Both the position numbers and the translations under genes were made by a program. A DNA stretch of 64,000 bases from assembly GCA_964016875.1 (NCBI GenBank), contig OZ024726.1, positions 30,555,503 to 30,619,502 of the forward strand. Reading direction: 5' to 3'. The notes beneath the pieces are model-generated. The model did not search any database. It was not told the origin of the DNA and saw only the letters and a program-made list of their open reading frames with translations. Positions 23,419-34,975 of this stretch are shown piece by piece. Every line of letters begins with the position of its first letter. Position 1 is the first letter of the stretch. Origin of the DNA: Fallopia convolvulus. Lineage: Eukaryota; Streptophyta; Magnoliopsida; Caryophyllales; Polygonaceae.

Positions 23419-23566
23419 TATTGTAAATTATATATAACAACTTCTGCCTCGATCAGGGGCATTTCTAAAACATGATATTCATATCAAATTAAGATAGTTG
23501 TGCATTTAATTATACATCTCTGTGTTGTGCTGTATTGTATGACAACGGTATCAAGAGTCATAATGT

Positions 23567-23702
23567 GAAAATGATGATAGTTTACACTATGAAACATGTT
23601 TTCCCAAGAGGAAACTTTGAGTAATGGTGTTGTAAAAATGATGATAGTTTACACTATGAAACATGTTTTCCCAAGAGGGGGAACTTTGAGTAATGGTGTT
23701 GT
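23567..23702. repeat. Tandem duplication, two ~67-bp units
   Basis: Units 23567-23633 and 23634-23702 differ only by two extra G and a base or two. They lie ~150 bp past the ndhL stop and would be in or just beyond its 3' UTR. Confidence 0.88.
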
Positions 23703-23884
23703 TGCATTACGGGTTATATTGATCACACAACTTAATGCATGATTTAATGCAGTCCTGATGCCTTGACCGGCACATGAAAGAGATTATAGCCCCTTTTTAG
23801 GACGACGACCATGGTAAAGACTGTGTGCAAAAACATAGGAAATCCATCAGTGAGTGTGCAAACATGTCTAGCCGTCTAGATTAG

Positions 23885-24990
23885 TATTACGGAAATTCCA
23901 AATTGTAACCCTGAGGTATGACAATATTCATGAGCTGTACCAAAGTTTGACATAATTCACACGGTAACCTTGAGTTATAGACAAAATTCGCAAATTAACC
24001 TTATGGTTCAAACGAAATTTGTCACACACCCAAAAAGTTAAATTAATTTATTTTAAAATAAAATAAAATCAGACAAAACAATTATAATAATTAAAAATAA
24101 AAAAAACGAAATTATAATAAAAAAATAAAATCAAACAAAAAATATTAAAAAACGAAAAATAAACATTAAAGAGATTATAAAAAATTTAAAAATTTTAAAA
24201 ATATAATTTTAAACAATAATAAAAAAATTAGAAAAATTATAATAATTAAAAGTTTTAAAATAATTAAAAAAACTAAAATAATTTAAAAGTTTAAAATTTT
24301 TAAAATTTTAAAAAAAATTAAAAATTAAAAAAAAACAGATAAAAAAAATTTATAAAATTTATAAAATTTAAATAATTTAAAAATAATAAAAGATTAAAAA
24401 ATTAAAAAGATCTAAAAGATTAAAAAAGTAAAAAAATAAAAAAAATTAGAATTTTAAAAATATATTTATGCAAAATAAATATAATAACACAAAAAAATTG
24501 CTTACACACACTTGATGAAAATTTAAGGTTTAAATTATTCATATTCTAAAGATTTTATTTTTAAGATTAGATTGTTTGATCCTTATTTATTAAATAATAA
24601 AATTTTAAGTTATTTGATTTAAGAAAATTAAAAATTCAAAACTTGGATAAATGAAAAAATAGTTTTAATAGCTTTTTAGCTGATTAATTTATATGGTAAA
24701 AATATAATAAAGTGGAAGATATGAAATAAAATTATTAATTGATATTAACTATTAAGGCAATAAATAAATTTATATTTTAAGATTGTTAAAAAAAAAATTC
24801 ATAAACAAAGTTAATGATTAAAGTTAATTTTAACCTTTTTGAGTTGTTGATGAATTTCGAATAAATCTCAATGTTATTATGCGGATTTTATATAAACCTT
24901 AGGGTTACCGTGTGAAATATGTCAAACTTTGGTACACCTCATAAATAACGTCAAACCTTAAAGTTACCACACAAAATTTCCGTATAATAT
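23885..24990. mobile_element. Long-TIR element, MULE-like, non-autonomous
   Basis: About 1.1 kb. The left ~90 bp (ACGGAAATT...TTCACACGGTAACC) is repeated inverted at 24904-24985. The TIR is made of ~30-bp units (about 30, 29, 31, 30). The core is extremely A/T-rich with poly-A runs and encodes nothing. I could not define a clean target duplication. Confidence 0.75.
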
Positions 24991-25191
24991 TAAAAGGGAG
25001 TATCATGTCCAACCACTAGCTTGCAGGAGGCCGTACGTGATGTTGTCCGCAAAAACTCCAAAGGAAAGAGGCTTGAGTACATGTCCCATTTAATCAAGCC
25101 CCCTGGTCGTCCGGTGTAGAGGCGTGAAATCCGACTACGGGCCCTAAATCAACGAGTATGAATCCCCAAAAATAGGAGGGAAAATGAAAAC

Positions 25192-25394
25192 CTCAAGTAT
25201 GGGCTTGGATAGCAATGTGTCACTTCATCTTGGCCCGCTGGGCCTTCGAGGTGGGCCTCTTGTGTTACTATTAAAAACCACAAAGATGGATTGTTTTACA
25301 ACGACGACGCTTTGGCCGAGTGGTTAAGGCGTGTGCCTGCTAAGTACATGGGGTTTCCCCGCGAGAGTTCGAATCTCTCAGGCGTCGATCTTTT
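25192..25394 (+). repeat. Duplicated tRNA-Ser cassette, copy 2
   Basis: It matches 20702-20913. Its right end at the T-run abuts a long-TIR element beginning at about 25398, which probably removed or displaced the rest of the duplication. Confidence 0.9.
25306..25387 (+). tRNA. tRNA-Ser(GCU), second copy
   Basis: 82 nt, same sequence as 20822-20903, anticodon GCU, intact A and B boxes, pol III T-run at 25391-25396. An intact B box and acceptor stem suggest both copies can be transcribed. Confidence 0.97.
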
Positions 25395-25397
25395 TTA

Positions 25398-27641
25398 GGA
25401 AAAATTGCTTTAAATACCCCAACCTTTGAGCTGGTTGCGCTCTTTACTCCAACCTTTTCGAATTTCATAAAATATCCTATATATTTTATAGTTTGTTGCA
25501 TACTCTACCCTCAAACTAGCTACTATTTGGATAAACTTACAAACCAACTCATCATCTTTTTATTTTGGGACAAAAATGCCCAATTTGTGTACATACAGGT
25601 TTTTGAAAATTATTAATTTTGCTCTTATTGAATTAAAACATGCAAAATTAATAATTTGTTTAATCTTCTGTAGGTTCTAAAACATTCTTACCAAAAATCA
25701 ATTTCTTATCCATAAAAATATTGGTAAGATTAATAACCTTTTGAGTAGGGTTCAAAGTAATAACATAATCTTAGATGTTTAATGTACTCATGTATAATAA
25801 ATAATAACATAATATTAGATTCTCAAATTCATAATTAACCAAATTAATTATTAAGTCATAACTGTACAAGTAGTTTATTTTCATAATTTTGCCTATTGTT
25901 ATTTTTTTAATAATTTTAGAAAAAAAAATTAATAAGAATTTTCATATCCGGATTTATAAAAGTTCAAAAAAAATGTGCTATTATCAAGAAAACTGTATCA
26001 AAACTAGCTATAAAATGGGCTACAAAAATTCTTATTAGTTTTTGTCACAAAATATTTTAAAAATAATAATAATAGAGAAAAGTATTAAGACAGACTAATT
26101 TGTAAAGTCGAAGTTATAACTTATAAAATTAATTTGGTTAATTGTGAAGTTTAAAATTTATATTAGCCAAATAACAAAGTTAATGGCATTATTTTAATGT
26201 AAATGAGAAAACTAAACATATAAGGTTATGTTATTACTTTCTACATGGTCAAAAAGACATTTTAGTATTTTAAATGAACCACATGAGACAAATTGGTATT
26301 TTAAAAAACTTGAAGAACATTAGGGTATTTAAAATGAGCTCCTATAGACAAATAAACCTTTTTCATTAGCGGTTTATGGGTTCACTCAAATTAATCCGGT
26401 TTATCTATTTTAAAATATTAGACCCAAAAGAAAAAAACCTAAATCCAAATAAATAAAACCAGAAACCCATTAGCTGTCCTCCCCTTCAAAACAAAGCTCT
26501 CTTGCTTATATAGTTTTTTTTATTGAACTAATCCATACTTAATCATATATTATTCTACCCAATCAATTTCCCCTTACCTCTCGCACCCAGTTAAATTGCT
26601 TCAATTTTGAAAGACATCGATCCGATTCCAATAACTATCACTTTCTACAACGAATTCGTGTAGCTGCAATGTATTTGTAACAGATAAGTTGCAGATTTCA
26701 AGGATCCTATTGAACAATTTTCCTCAGTCTATATAATCGAACAAGTATACCATTAAACGAGAGCAGATTGTAATTAAACTTGCAGACATTGAAGGCAAAA
26801 GAAAGAGGAATAAGATGAATCTTGCATAATCTTAAAATTAGGGAAATGATGAACATAAATCTTCGCACACATACTAGCACAAGTAATAATCCAGTTCGTT
26901 AGCTTTGGATCATTATATTCACATATTTGCCATTTTCAGTGCTTGAATCCTTTTTTGAATCTAATTTTGCAAATTCTTAAGGTGGTGTTGTAGATGCAGA
27001 AATTGCATCAAACAATTTGGGTTTCAGGTTGAAGAAAAAAAAATTGGTCAGAAGGTTGAAGAAGAAAAGAGTAGTTGGGGTGTTTATTTTAGTTGGGTTT
27101 AGGTTGTAGAACCGAAGTTAAATCGGTTCAATTTGAGTGAACCCATAAATTGATAATGAAAAAGGTTTATTTGTCCGTGGGGACTCATTTTAAATACCCT
27201 AATGTCTTTGAAATTTTTTAAAATACCAATCTGTCTTATGTGGTTCATTTAAAATACCAATTTGTCTTTTTGGCCCTTTCAACATTAACCAAAAGATTAT
27301 CAGTCTTACACATATATAAAAAAAATTAGTTTTTTGTAACAAGTATTCGTTAAGAGTGTTTAAGAGCTAAAAAAAGAAAAAAAAAAGGATTACTTTTAAA
27401 TATTTTAATCCTTTAAGGACAACATTTATAAAATTATAAATTTTGTTTGTACACGAATTGGATATTTTTATCCCAAAATGAAAAGACGATAGGTCTATTC
27501 GCAAATTTACCCTATGTGTGGATATTTTGTGGGTAGAGTACGCAACGAACAACAAAGTATAAGGTATTATATGAAATTCGAAAAGGTTAGAGTAGACAGC
27601 GCAACCAGCTCAAAGGTTGGGATATTTAGAGCAATTTTTCC
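25398..27641. mobile_element. Long-TIR element, MULE-like, ~2.2 kb, with another nested inside
   Basis: TIRs of ~190-200 bp: GGAAAAATTGCTTTAAATACCCC at 25398 and its inverse ending at 27641, diverged but alignable throughout. The TIR is built of ~30-bp units. The middle is AT-rich, non-coding and contains the complete element 26247-27275. A 9-bp target duplication is not evident; the left end touches the tRNA terminator. Confidence 0.8.
26247..27275. mobile_element. Long-TIR MULE, 1.03 kb, nested
   Basis: TIRs of ~155 bp beginning GGYCAAAAAGACA, about 85-90% alike by eye, with internal units of 31, 29 and 31 bp (GACAAATTGGTATTTTAAA type). It is flanked by CTTTCTACAT and CTTTCAACAT, a 10-bp duplication with one mismatch, as expected for Mutator-like transposition. 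The interior has no convincing gene. Confidence 0.85.
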
Positions 27642-27876
27642 TAAAATTTATAGCACATTATTTCATCCTTATTTACTGCAAAAGGACAAGTTTTTATTTA
27701 GTTCTTCATATTAATTCAAAGTGTTGGTGTTGGCTTGCTCTATTTACAATTTTGTCAATCCATTTTATTTTCCACTTTTAATCCTATCTTTCCTCCATTT
27801 CATTAATCTAACGATTATTATAGATCATTATTTACTTTAAGCACTACTCTAAAAAAATCTTACTCCTCGTGTTTTT
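27642..27876. other. AT-rich spacer
   Basis: Nothing recognisable between two long-TIR elements. Confidence 0.5.
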
Positions 27877-29207
27877 TAACGATTCCTTTTGGTGCCCCTA
27901 TGATTTCGACTTTTTCTTTTGATACCCAGAAAAAATTCTTAATCCTTTTGGTGTCCTCGTGTTTTTTCACAATTTCTTCTCGTAACCTAAACACATTATT
28001 TCCATCCATTTTCTAATATTTTTGTTAAAATTTAAAAAAAGAAAAAAAAAACTAACTTTCCTTTTACCCCTCTCTCTTCTTTCAATTGAACTATCGACTA
28101 TTCAATGTTCGTGTTGTTGTGGCCCCTTTGGTTTTGGAGGTTTTGGCTCGAGCATTGTTTGTACAACTATGAGATTTGGTTCTGGATTGGGTGTGGCTTT
28201 GTGATTGGCGCGGTCGCTTGGACGTTTTCGTGACTGCTGAAGGTCCTTCATCCCAGTGGAGGCAACGTCAGTAGTCCATTTCATCTTACCCGGATTGTCC
28301 GCTTTTGACCCGAATGCTAAAGACGTTGCTCCTTAGCCCCTCACTCTCCCCACTACCTTTTTCGGTCTAGTTCCTTTTTTTCGCTTGTTGTACTTACTTT
28401 TCATGTTGTTTTTGTATGTCTTTAACCGGTTTCCGGCTGCCGTTTACTCGGTCTCTCGGTTGTACCGGGCCTGTCCGGTCAACCGAATTCTTACCTACTC
28501 AAAAAAATGGCGGAAGAACCGAGGCGAGTCCGGCGAGAAGAGCATGACGGTGTCGGGACTGAAGAGGCAGACGGAAGAGCATGACTGTGTCACGACTGAA
28601 GAGGTCAAGGACCAGCGAGAGAGCAGCCCTCGACCTAGCAGCGGGTGATTTGAGCAATTTGAGACAAGAAGGTGCAGATCTCCGACCAATAGCTCTTCGA
28701 CCCCATTTTGAGATCCAATTTGTGTTTAAATTTAAGCTTGAGTTCCAATTTAAGTTCCAAGTTGATTGATTTGGGTTCCTACTAATTATTAAAGTCTGTG
28801 AACTAAGAAATTACAATGAGAATGTCTTTTGGGATGCTTTGCAGAATTGTAGAACATGAGGAAGAGGTTTTGTCCTATCAAAATTTTATACAACACAGCA
28901 AACAAACAAACGGAGCAAGAAACTCCTTGTACTAATTCAGTCTTGGAGAGGATCCTTGTACTAATTCAGTCAAGAGTAATGAGCCAAATCGGTATGAACA
29001 TCCATATTTTGATTTCGGAATTATTTATTTTCTACATAAAATGGACGGAAACAGACGGAAATGGAGTCGTGGACATAATGTCTTGAATTTGGCTACGGGA
29101 GATACTTGGTAGAAACTAGAGGAGTACAAGAAGGGAAAAAGAATTTAGGATACCAAAAGGAATAGACCTAACTTAGGGATACCAAAAGAAAATCCCTAAA
29201 AAAAAGT
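27877..29207. mobile_element. Probable long-TIR element carrying foreign sequence
   Basis: The left edge has three consecutive 30-bp units of the type CCTTTTGGTRYCC; the right edge (29130-29207) has the same units inverted. Between them lie 28080-28780, a GC-richer stretch with short broken frames on both strands and an internal imperfect ~38-bp tandem duplication (about 28537-28612). I do not recognise the content; it may be a captured gene fragment. Ends and target duplication are not firmly set. Confidence 0.45.
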
Positions 29208-29620
29208 ATAATGCAAGCCTGGAATGATACCTCTTGAAAGACGAAAATATGGCAACCCATGTTCGATTTGCTGTATGAGATTATTAAGGAACATAATTTT
29301 ATTTGCTATTTTCCCCTTTGGACAGATCTAACATCATTTGAATGATTATTTATTTGTATATATGTGCTCCATTAAAAGTTAAAACCCTCCTTTTTGCTCT
29401 GTGATAATGCTTAATTAGTTACTTAGGCTATTTGAAATAGGATATACCAAACTCTGGCTCTTCATCAGGCTATCCCAGTTTCTTTTGTAAGATCTTAAAA
29501 CCATGTAATTATGTTCCTCTTGTTTTTATTCAAAACATTTTTCTTTGATGGTCCTAGAAGTTTCTTCTTGGTATAATATATCACAATACCCAACAAAATT
29601 CATGCATAATGGTCGGAATG
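29208..29620. other. Spacer before the large MULE
   Basis: No gene. The outer ~50 bp of the MULE's left TIR, present at its right end, are not recognisable here, so they are deleted or too diverged. Confidence 0.45.
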
Positions 29621-30387
29621 TTAAAATGCTCCGATGCCAAATTGGTATTAATTAAAACATCGGTAGTCAATTGGGTCCACTTTGTATTTAGAAGATTGAA
29701 TTCCATACGTAAGAAAGTAAACCGGCTCTATCAAGTTCAACCGGTTATGCAATCTCTACAATTAAGAAATATAAGGTAAAATGAATTTTAAAAAATAGGA
29801 GTAGAAGAAACCCACCTCAATATTTAAGCCTCTGTTACATACACCAAGGCCCACAATTTACTAAACCCTTCTTCTCCCAAACAGGAAATCATTCAACAGA
29901 TCGATCCAAAGAGGTCCCGATTGAAGATATTCTGCACCTACCACCCATGAAATTGAAAGGAGAAGAAGACAATTAAATTGAATCATGAAAAGGGTGTCTA
30001 CAACTACAAAGTTTCAGGTTCGTTCATTAATATTTTTATCAAAAAGCTGGCAAGTTAGAAGAATTAGGGCTTGATTGAGAATAATAAAATTTAGGGTTAA
30101 ACTCCAAATATACTATAAAATTAGTATTTTAGTACTTACAAGGTTCAATCTTCGTCTAATATGGCTGTCTAATTCTTAAAGGTTAATGACTTTGTAATTG
30201 AAAATAACAATTCGTTTGTAGAGTATTACTTTTGGAAAAGATTTCTATGCAAACTCTAATTACAAGCTCTCTGTTATTATTAGCTACAAATGAGGTAGGT
30301 GTTTAATAAATTGTAAATTTGAGTAAGCACTATCCTGCTTGTGTAGAAACTTTATACTAATTACTACTTACCATTTGTTATTAGGAG

Positions 30388-30753
30388 ATGAGGACACCAC
30401 CTTTACAACCACTTTTTCCCCCTCCATACAATGATTTTGAACAAAGTGGATCATTATTTGTTCAACCTCTTCCACCTTTACAACCACTTGTTCCCCCTCC
30501 ATACAGTGATAAGGGTAAAAAAGTTTTTAGCTTCACTCACATGTTGGAGACCGAAGATGAAGAAGAACTGGAGGATTTTGAAGCAATGTGTGGTCTAGAT
30601 TCAGATAATTCAATTGAATGTGATGATCTAGTTGAAGAGGAGTTGAAATATGATGATTTTGAATTGATGGAGATAAGAGGAGTTAACCTAAATTTGAGAA
30701 AAACTAAAAAAAACAGAGTTGGGCCTTCTATCCAATATGATACAGGTGTGTAA
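30388..30753 (+). pseudogene. MULE transposase, N-terminal exon
   Basis: After a possible short first exon at 29985-30017, this exon encodes a duplicated Pro-rich motif (LQPLFPPPYNDFEQSG and LQPLVPPPYSDKGKK) and an acidic stretch (ETEDEEELEDFEAM). It ends with a donor after GATACAG (about 30746). This low-complexity N-terminus is common in MURA-like proteins. A start at 29985 or 30388 cannot be decided. Confidence 0.65.
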
Positions 30754-30834
30754 TTTAGTATTTTATATTTTGTAAGTTTCTTGTAAATTTAATAAGTATA
30801 AAGCTAAATTTATCTTTCATTTTTGTGCCATTAG

Positions 30835-31933
30835 GTGTCATGCATAATCCATCTCCAATAGTATCACCTCAAGAAATTGTGTTGGAAAATGCTGCTCCAC
30901 ATGAACATCAAATTGTGCAAAAAGAGGGAGAAAAACTCTCAAGCAATTGGCCTTCATATTGGACCACATATGAAGGAGGATATGAATCAGATTAAAGGGA
31001 TAGTGATGATGAAAGCTCTTTACGTGATGAAGAAGAAGAGACCGATGAAGAAATTACAAATAGAATGAAGGTCAAGAAGAATGCTGATTGTCAATATTTC
31101 AACGAGAAAACTGACATGAAAAATATGCATTTTGAAGTGGTTATGAGATTTTCATCACAAAAGGTGTTGAAGGAAGCCATTTTGTGGTATAGTATTCAAG
31201 CTAAGAAGGATATTCTCTACATAAAAAATGATCAGACTAGGATTCATATAGGGTGTGCAGGTTGTAAATGGGAGATGACGGCTGGACCTGACTTGAAGCA
31301 TCTTGGTGGCTGGCAAATAAAATCATTTTATCCAAATCATCGATGTGTAAGGACATTCAACAATCGTCTTATTACTTGCAAATGGCTAGCAAACGTGTAT
31401 CTTGACAAAATCTTGAGAAATCCTAAGATGCTACCAGTAGAGATTAAAGATGACATGAAGACTAAATTTGACATAGTTGTTAACCTCAGAAAATGTAGTA
31501 GAGCAAAAGATAAAGCTTTAAATGTTGTGCTCAATTTGATGAAGCGACAATATGGGGTCCTAAAGCCATATATGATGGAGTTGTGCAAATCAAACCCCGG
31601 AACAACATGTGTGCTGAAAGCAATTGACTCGCCTATAGGTCAACCAGCGGTATTCCAAAGATTTTATATATGCTTTGATGCTTTTAAAAGAGCTTTCATT
31701 GAAACATGTAGACCTATCATTGGGGTCGATGGATGCTTCTTAAAGCATATGCTTGCGGTGGACAGCTTTTGTGTGTCGTTGGAAGGGACGGGAACAACCA
31801 TATGTTTCCAGTAGCATGGGTTGTTGTAGAGACTGAATCTAGAAGCAGCTGGGAATAGTTTTTACGACTTGTTACAGAAGATTTAAAGATGGAAGATGGT
31901 GAAGGATGGACCATAATCTCATACCAACAAAAG
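30835..31933 (+). pseudogene. MULE transposase, DNA-binding and first DDE part
   Basis: An acidic linker with TAA at 30993-30995; then the Mutator DNA-binding domain (FEVVMRFSSQKVLKEAILWYSI...CAGCKWEM...WQIKSF...HRC). Next is the catalytic core with the first Asp in PIIGVDGCFLK. A frameshift lies at about 31740-31752, and a TAG (31856-31858) follows SSWE. In the region of the second catalytic Asp the codon is TAC (31922-31924), Tyr, before QQKG. The exon ends in a GT donor at 31934. The protein would be inactive even without the stops. Confidence 0.85.
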
Positions 31934-32016
31934 GTAAATTTACAAAATTAACATTTATATCTACAAGCATAAAATCTGTTTTTTTAGTAACATTTTTATA
32001 TATTTTTTCAAAATAG

Positions 32017-32946
32017 GGGTTGGTGCTGGCTAGACATGAAATTTGGCCTAAGATTGAACATAGACAATGTGCTAGGCACATCTACTCAAATTGGAACAAG
32101 GTGCACAAAGGAAGACAATTACAACTACAATTTTGGAAATGTGTCAAGGTAACTTCAATGGGTCAATATTCTGCTGAAATTCTGAATATGAAGATGCTAT
32201 CACAACAATCTCATGATGATTTTTTGGCTCGAGATCCTAAAACCTTTTGTAAGTCACATTTCAAGACTCATAGTAGTTGTGATGTTGTTGATAACAACAT
32301 GGTTGAAACTTTTAACTCATTCATCTTGCTAGCTAGATATAAGCCTATTGTTAGCATGTTAGAGGACATAAGATTAGCTCTCATGGAAAGAATGAGAAAA
32401 AAGAAGGAAGAGGTATGTCAATTTATTGGTGGTGTTGCACCTAGGATTAGTGAAAAACTAGAAGATGCATATGAAGAGCAAAAAAATTGTGAATGTAGAT
32501 GGAATGGAGGGGACTGTCAAAGTGGATTCGAGGTGTTGCATAATGGTGTAAGTCATGCAGTAAACTTAGATAAGCGAACATGCTCTTGTCGAGTTTAGGA
32601 TTTGACCGGTGTTCCATGCCCACATGCCATGAGTGCTATTTTGTATATGAAAAAAGGGCTTAATGAGTACTTAGCCAAGTGGTACAAGGAAGATACATAC
32701 AGTCAAACATACTCTTTCTTGCTACAACCGGTTAAAGGATGTACCTTTTGGGATCAATATGGAAATGGAATGATATTTCCACCTGACATAGCAAGGAGAC
32801 AGCCAGGGAGGAGAAAGACTAGGAGAAGAAAGAATGTAGATGAACCTAGAAAGAAGACCAAGTATAACAGAAAGGGTTTACCCACTAAATGTAGCAATTG
32901 TGTCAACACTAGTCATGATAAGAGAAAGTGTACAAATCCATCTTTG
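32017..32946 (+). pseudogene. MULE transposase, DDE end, SWIM and CCHC zinc fingers
   Basis: It resumes with GLVLARHEIWPKIEHRQCARHIY, then the late catalytic region with NNMVETFNSFIL (third acidic residue, E). The SWIM finger is KRTCSCRV, a TAG at 32596-32598, then DLTGVPCPHAMSAI (CxC...CxH). A basic stretch GRRKTRRRKN and a CCHC knuckle CSNCVNTSHDKRKC follow. The donor TTG|GTGAGT is at 32947. Order and spacing are those of the MuDR/MURA family. Confidence 0.88.
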
Positions 32947-33036
32947 GTGAGTTGTTATCCTTACAAATAGCTTCTAAATTTATGTTTTATATTCTGAAAT
33001 TTAACTTTTTTTTTCTCTTATTTTGGATACAACAGG

Positions 33037-33681
33037 TGTGAACAGGTAAAAATAGCTACCATATTATTATTTTCGTTATCGCCATAAAGGTATTTTCTTA
33101 AATATTACGTATTTATTATATTTTATTTATTTTTCCTATTATATTATATATGGCGGTTAAGCAACTTAATGGAAGATTTTATCTTTCATTAAAGATAGAA
33201 TTAAAGTTGGAGAAAGGGTGGAATAGTCCTTGCTTGGGCTTTAAGGCAGTTGGCCAGCCCTAGGAGGATAATATTTTCGGCATTATTGATAATAAATTTG
33301 GCACCCTACCTCTCCCTCTTCCATTATAAATACACGTCTTCGCCGTGTAGGGAGAGCCACAGGTTGCATATTGATTGATAGACTGATATTCGCTCAGGCT
33401 ATTGAGACACAGGTGCATATCGACATATTCAAAAACCCTAGGCAGGCTAATATTCGCTTAGCTCGACTGTTTAGGGGTTCATCGCTCTCTTGTTGTACCT
33501 CGCCGCTCAAATCGACAATTGCTCTTCTGACTTAGGCATCGGAGGTGGATTAGGGGGTCCCTACCCCCTGTGTCCATTGTTTTGCAGGTTTCTAGGTCAA
33601 GCGATTGAAGGCGGAACGGAAGAGGAGTTCTTAATTACTGCATTGAAGACGAATTGAAGGCGGAGTTTTTGTGAACTAACA
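33037..33681 (+). repeat. Left (5') LTR of the hairpin element, 645 bp
   Basis: TGTGAACAGG...CTAACA. A TATA-like CATTATAAATAC (about 33323) would place the RNA start near 33350. The part after 33348 (GAGCCACAGGTTGC onward) is shared with the right LTR; the first ~310 bp (U3) are not. It contains two of the constant-loop hairpins (33383-33397 and 33446-33462). Confidence 0.88.
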
Positions 33682-33702
33682 ATTGGCGTCGTCCGTGGGG
33701 AC
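33682..33702 (+). other. Primer-binding site of the hairpin element
   Basis: ATTGGCGTCGTCCGTGGGG directly after the LTR. It resembles the TGGCGYCGTCTGTGGG-type sites seen in some plant gypsy elements (from memory); I did not assign the tRNA. Confidence 0.6.
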
Positions 33703-33861
33703 GAGGATTAAATCCATGAGTAATCGTTCCTAGACGAAAAAGAATCGACTTTTCGAAGCCCTGGGGCGATCGTGAAGCCCCAGCGGGCGAACTACGACTG
33801 CGGAACAGTGAACCGCGATCGCGGCCACCAGAACCGCGGTATGGGCCGCGACCGCGGCCCA

Positions 33862-33895
33862 CCGGAGTGCGCCTCCGGAAATTCGCGCACTCCGG
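33862..33895. repeat. Perfect 11-bp inverted repeat
   Basis: CCGGAGTGCGC (33862-33872) and GCGCACTCCGG (33885-33895) with a 12-nt spacer, directly after the first minisatellite array. Confidence 0.9.
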
Positions 33896-34306
33896 ATTTT
33901 CGACCAGAGTGCCCCTCCAGGAATATGTGACTCCGGAAATTCGGGTTTTTCTAGCCTAAAGACGTTCCCAAAAATCAACAAAAGAGATCTGCTTTGGGAT
34001 TTGTTGGAACCCTAAGCAAAAGCATGATCGAATCATCGTATCCAGTGTTGATCGCAGTGCGCGCTGCAAAATTGACGACACTGGGGGTAGGGGGCAACTT
34101 GTCAGCCCCTTATCGAATTCAATCTCGCCTAAGGTTGGTAGTTGACCACCAATTGACGGATTAGGCTTCAGGTTGCGTGCTCGGAAGCCCAAAGTTGAAA
34201 ACTTGATTGTGAATCAACGTTCAAACCACAATCAAAGTGAAGAAAACCTAACAAGGGAAAAGTTGGTAACTTTTTGGAGCGGACCCGGGACCCGCACAAG
34301 CGGCGA

Positions 34307-34327
34307 CGATCGATATTCGCTCGATCG
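34307..34327 (+). repeat. Constant-loop hairpin, 7-bp stem
   Basis: CGATCGA - loop TATTCGC - TCGATCG. The loop is identical to hairpins at 33383, 33446, 36636, 36668 and 36694, while the stem differs. Confidence 0.92.
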
Positions 34328-34905
34328 GACGCGTGTAGGGGCCTAAATCGACCGCCAAGAAGACCGCGATCGCGGCCCGACACACCGCGATCGCGGCCCA
34401 CGCCACCGCGACCGCGGTACCCTAATCCGCGGTCGCGGGTTCCCCGAAATCGAAGACATTCGAGAATCAACGTGCCGGAATGGACCGGAGTGGGCTTGGA
34501 ATTCAACAATAAATCTATTGTGGGGTAATCGTGACCTCTCCGCATAGGACCCGTATGATTTGCTTGGAATAGATTCGGGTCTTACTTGCCATAGGCTGAA
34601 CGATTTCTCAAACGTAAAGCCGATCGTAAAAGCAAGCAAAACGGTCTTCTATCTAGCAATCCTGAGGCTGTAATCGCTCTTTGACAACCAAGAAACAATC
34701 TTTCTTGGCCCTGAAGAAATAACGAACTCGCCAATCCTAAATCACCAGCAAGTTCTAGCGCCACCGCGATCGCAGCATCATCAGCCACGACCGCGCCCTC
34801 GTCAACCGCAACCGCGGTCCGTACCACCGCGATCGCATCCCAGGAGAAAGCAATCCTCGCGTGGTCTTTTCGAAATCCGAAACCCTAAAAGCGCTGGAGG
34901 TAAAA

Positions 34906-34975
34906 TCCGATCTTCGCTCGGAAAATAATCAAGACTCACAAGGTGATCAAGCGAAACTGCGATATTCGCTCGGAG
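34906..34975 (+). repeat. Two more constant-loop hairpins
   Basis: 34906-34922: stem TCCGA/TCGGA with loop TCTTCGC, one base off the usual loop. 34957-34975: stem CTGCGA/TCGGAG with one mismatch and loop TATTCGC. Confidence 0.82.

Noticed and set aside
28385..28507. Possible LINE 3' end (GC-rich stretch ending in A-run)
   Set aside because: Only base composition and a short A-run support it; no RT, RNase H or target duplication found.
34168..34639. Overlapping frames on both strands rich in GRDRG or PRSRP
   Set aside because: They come from the 21-bp minisatellite, which is open in several frames. No gag/pol or host domain.
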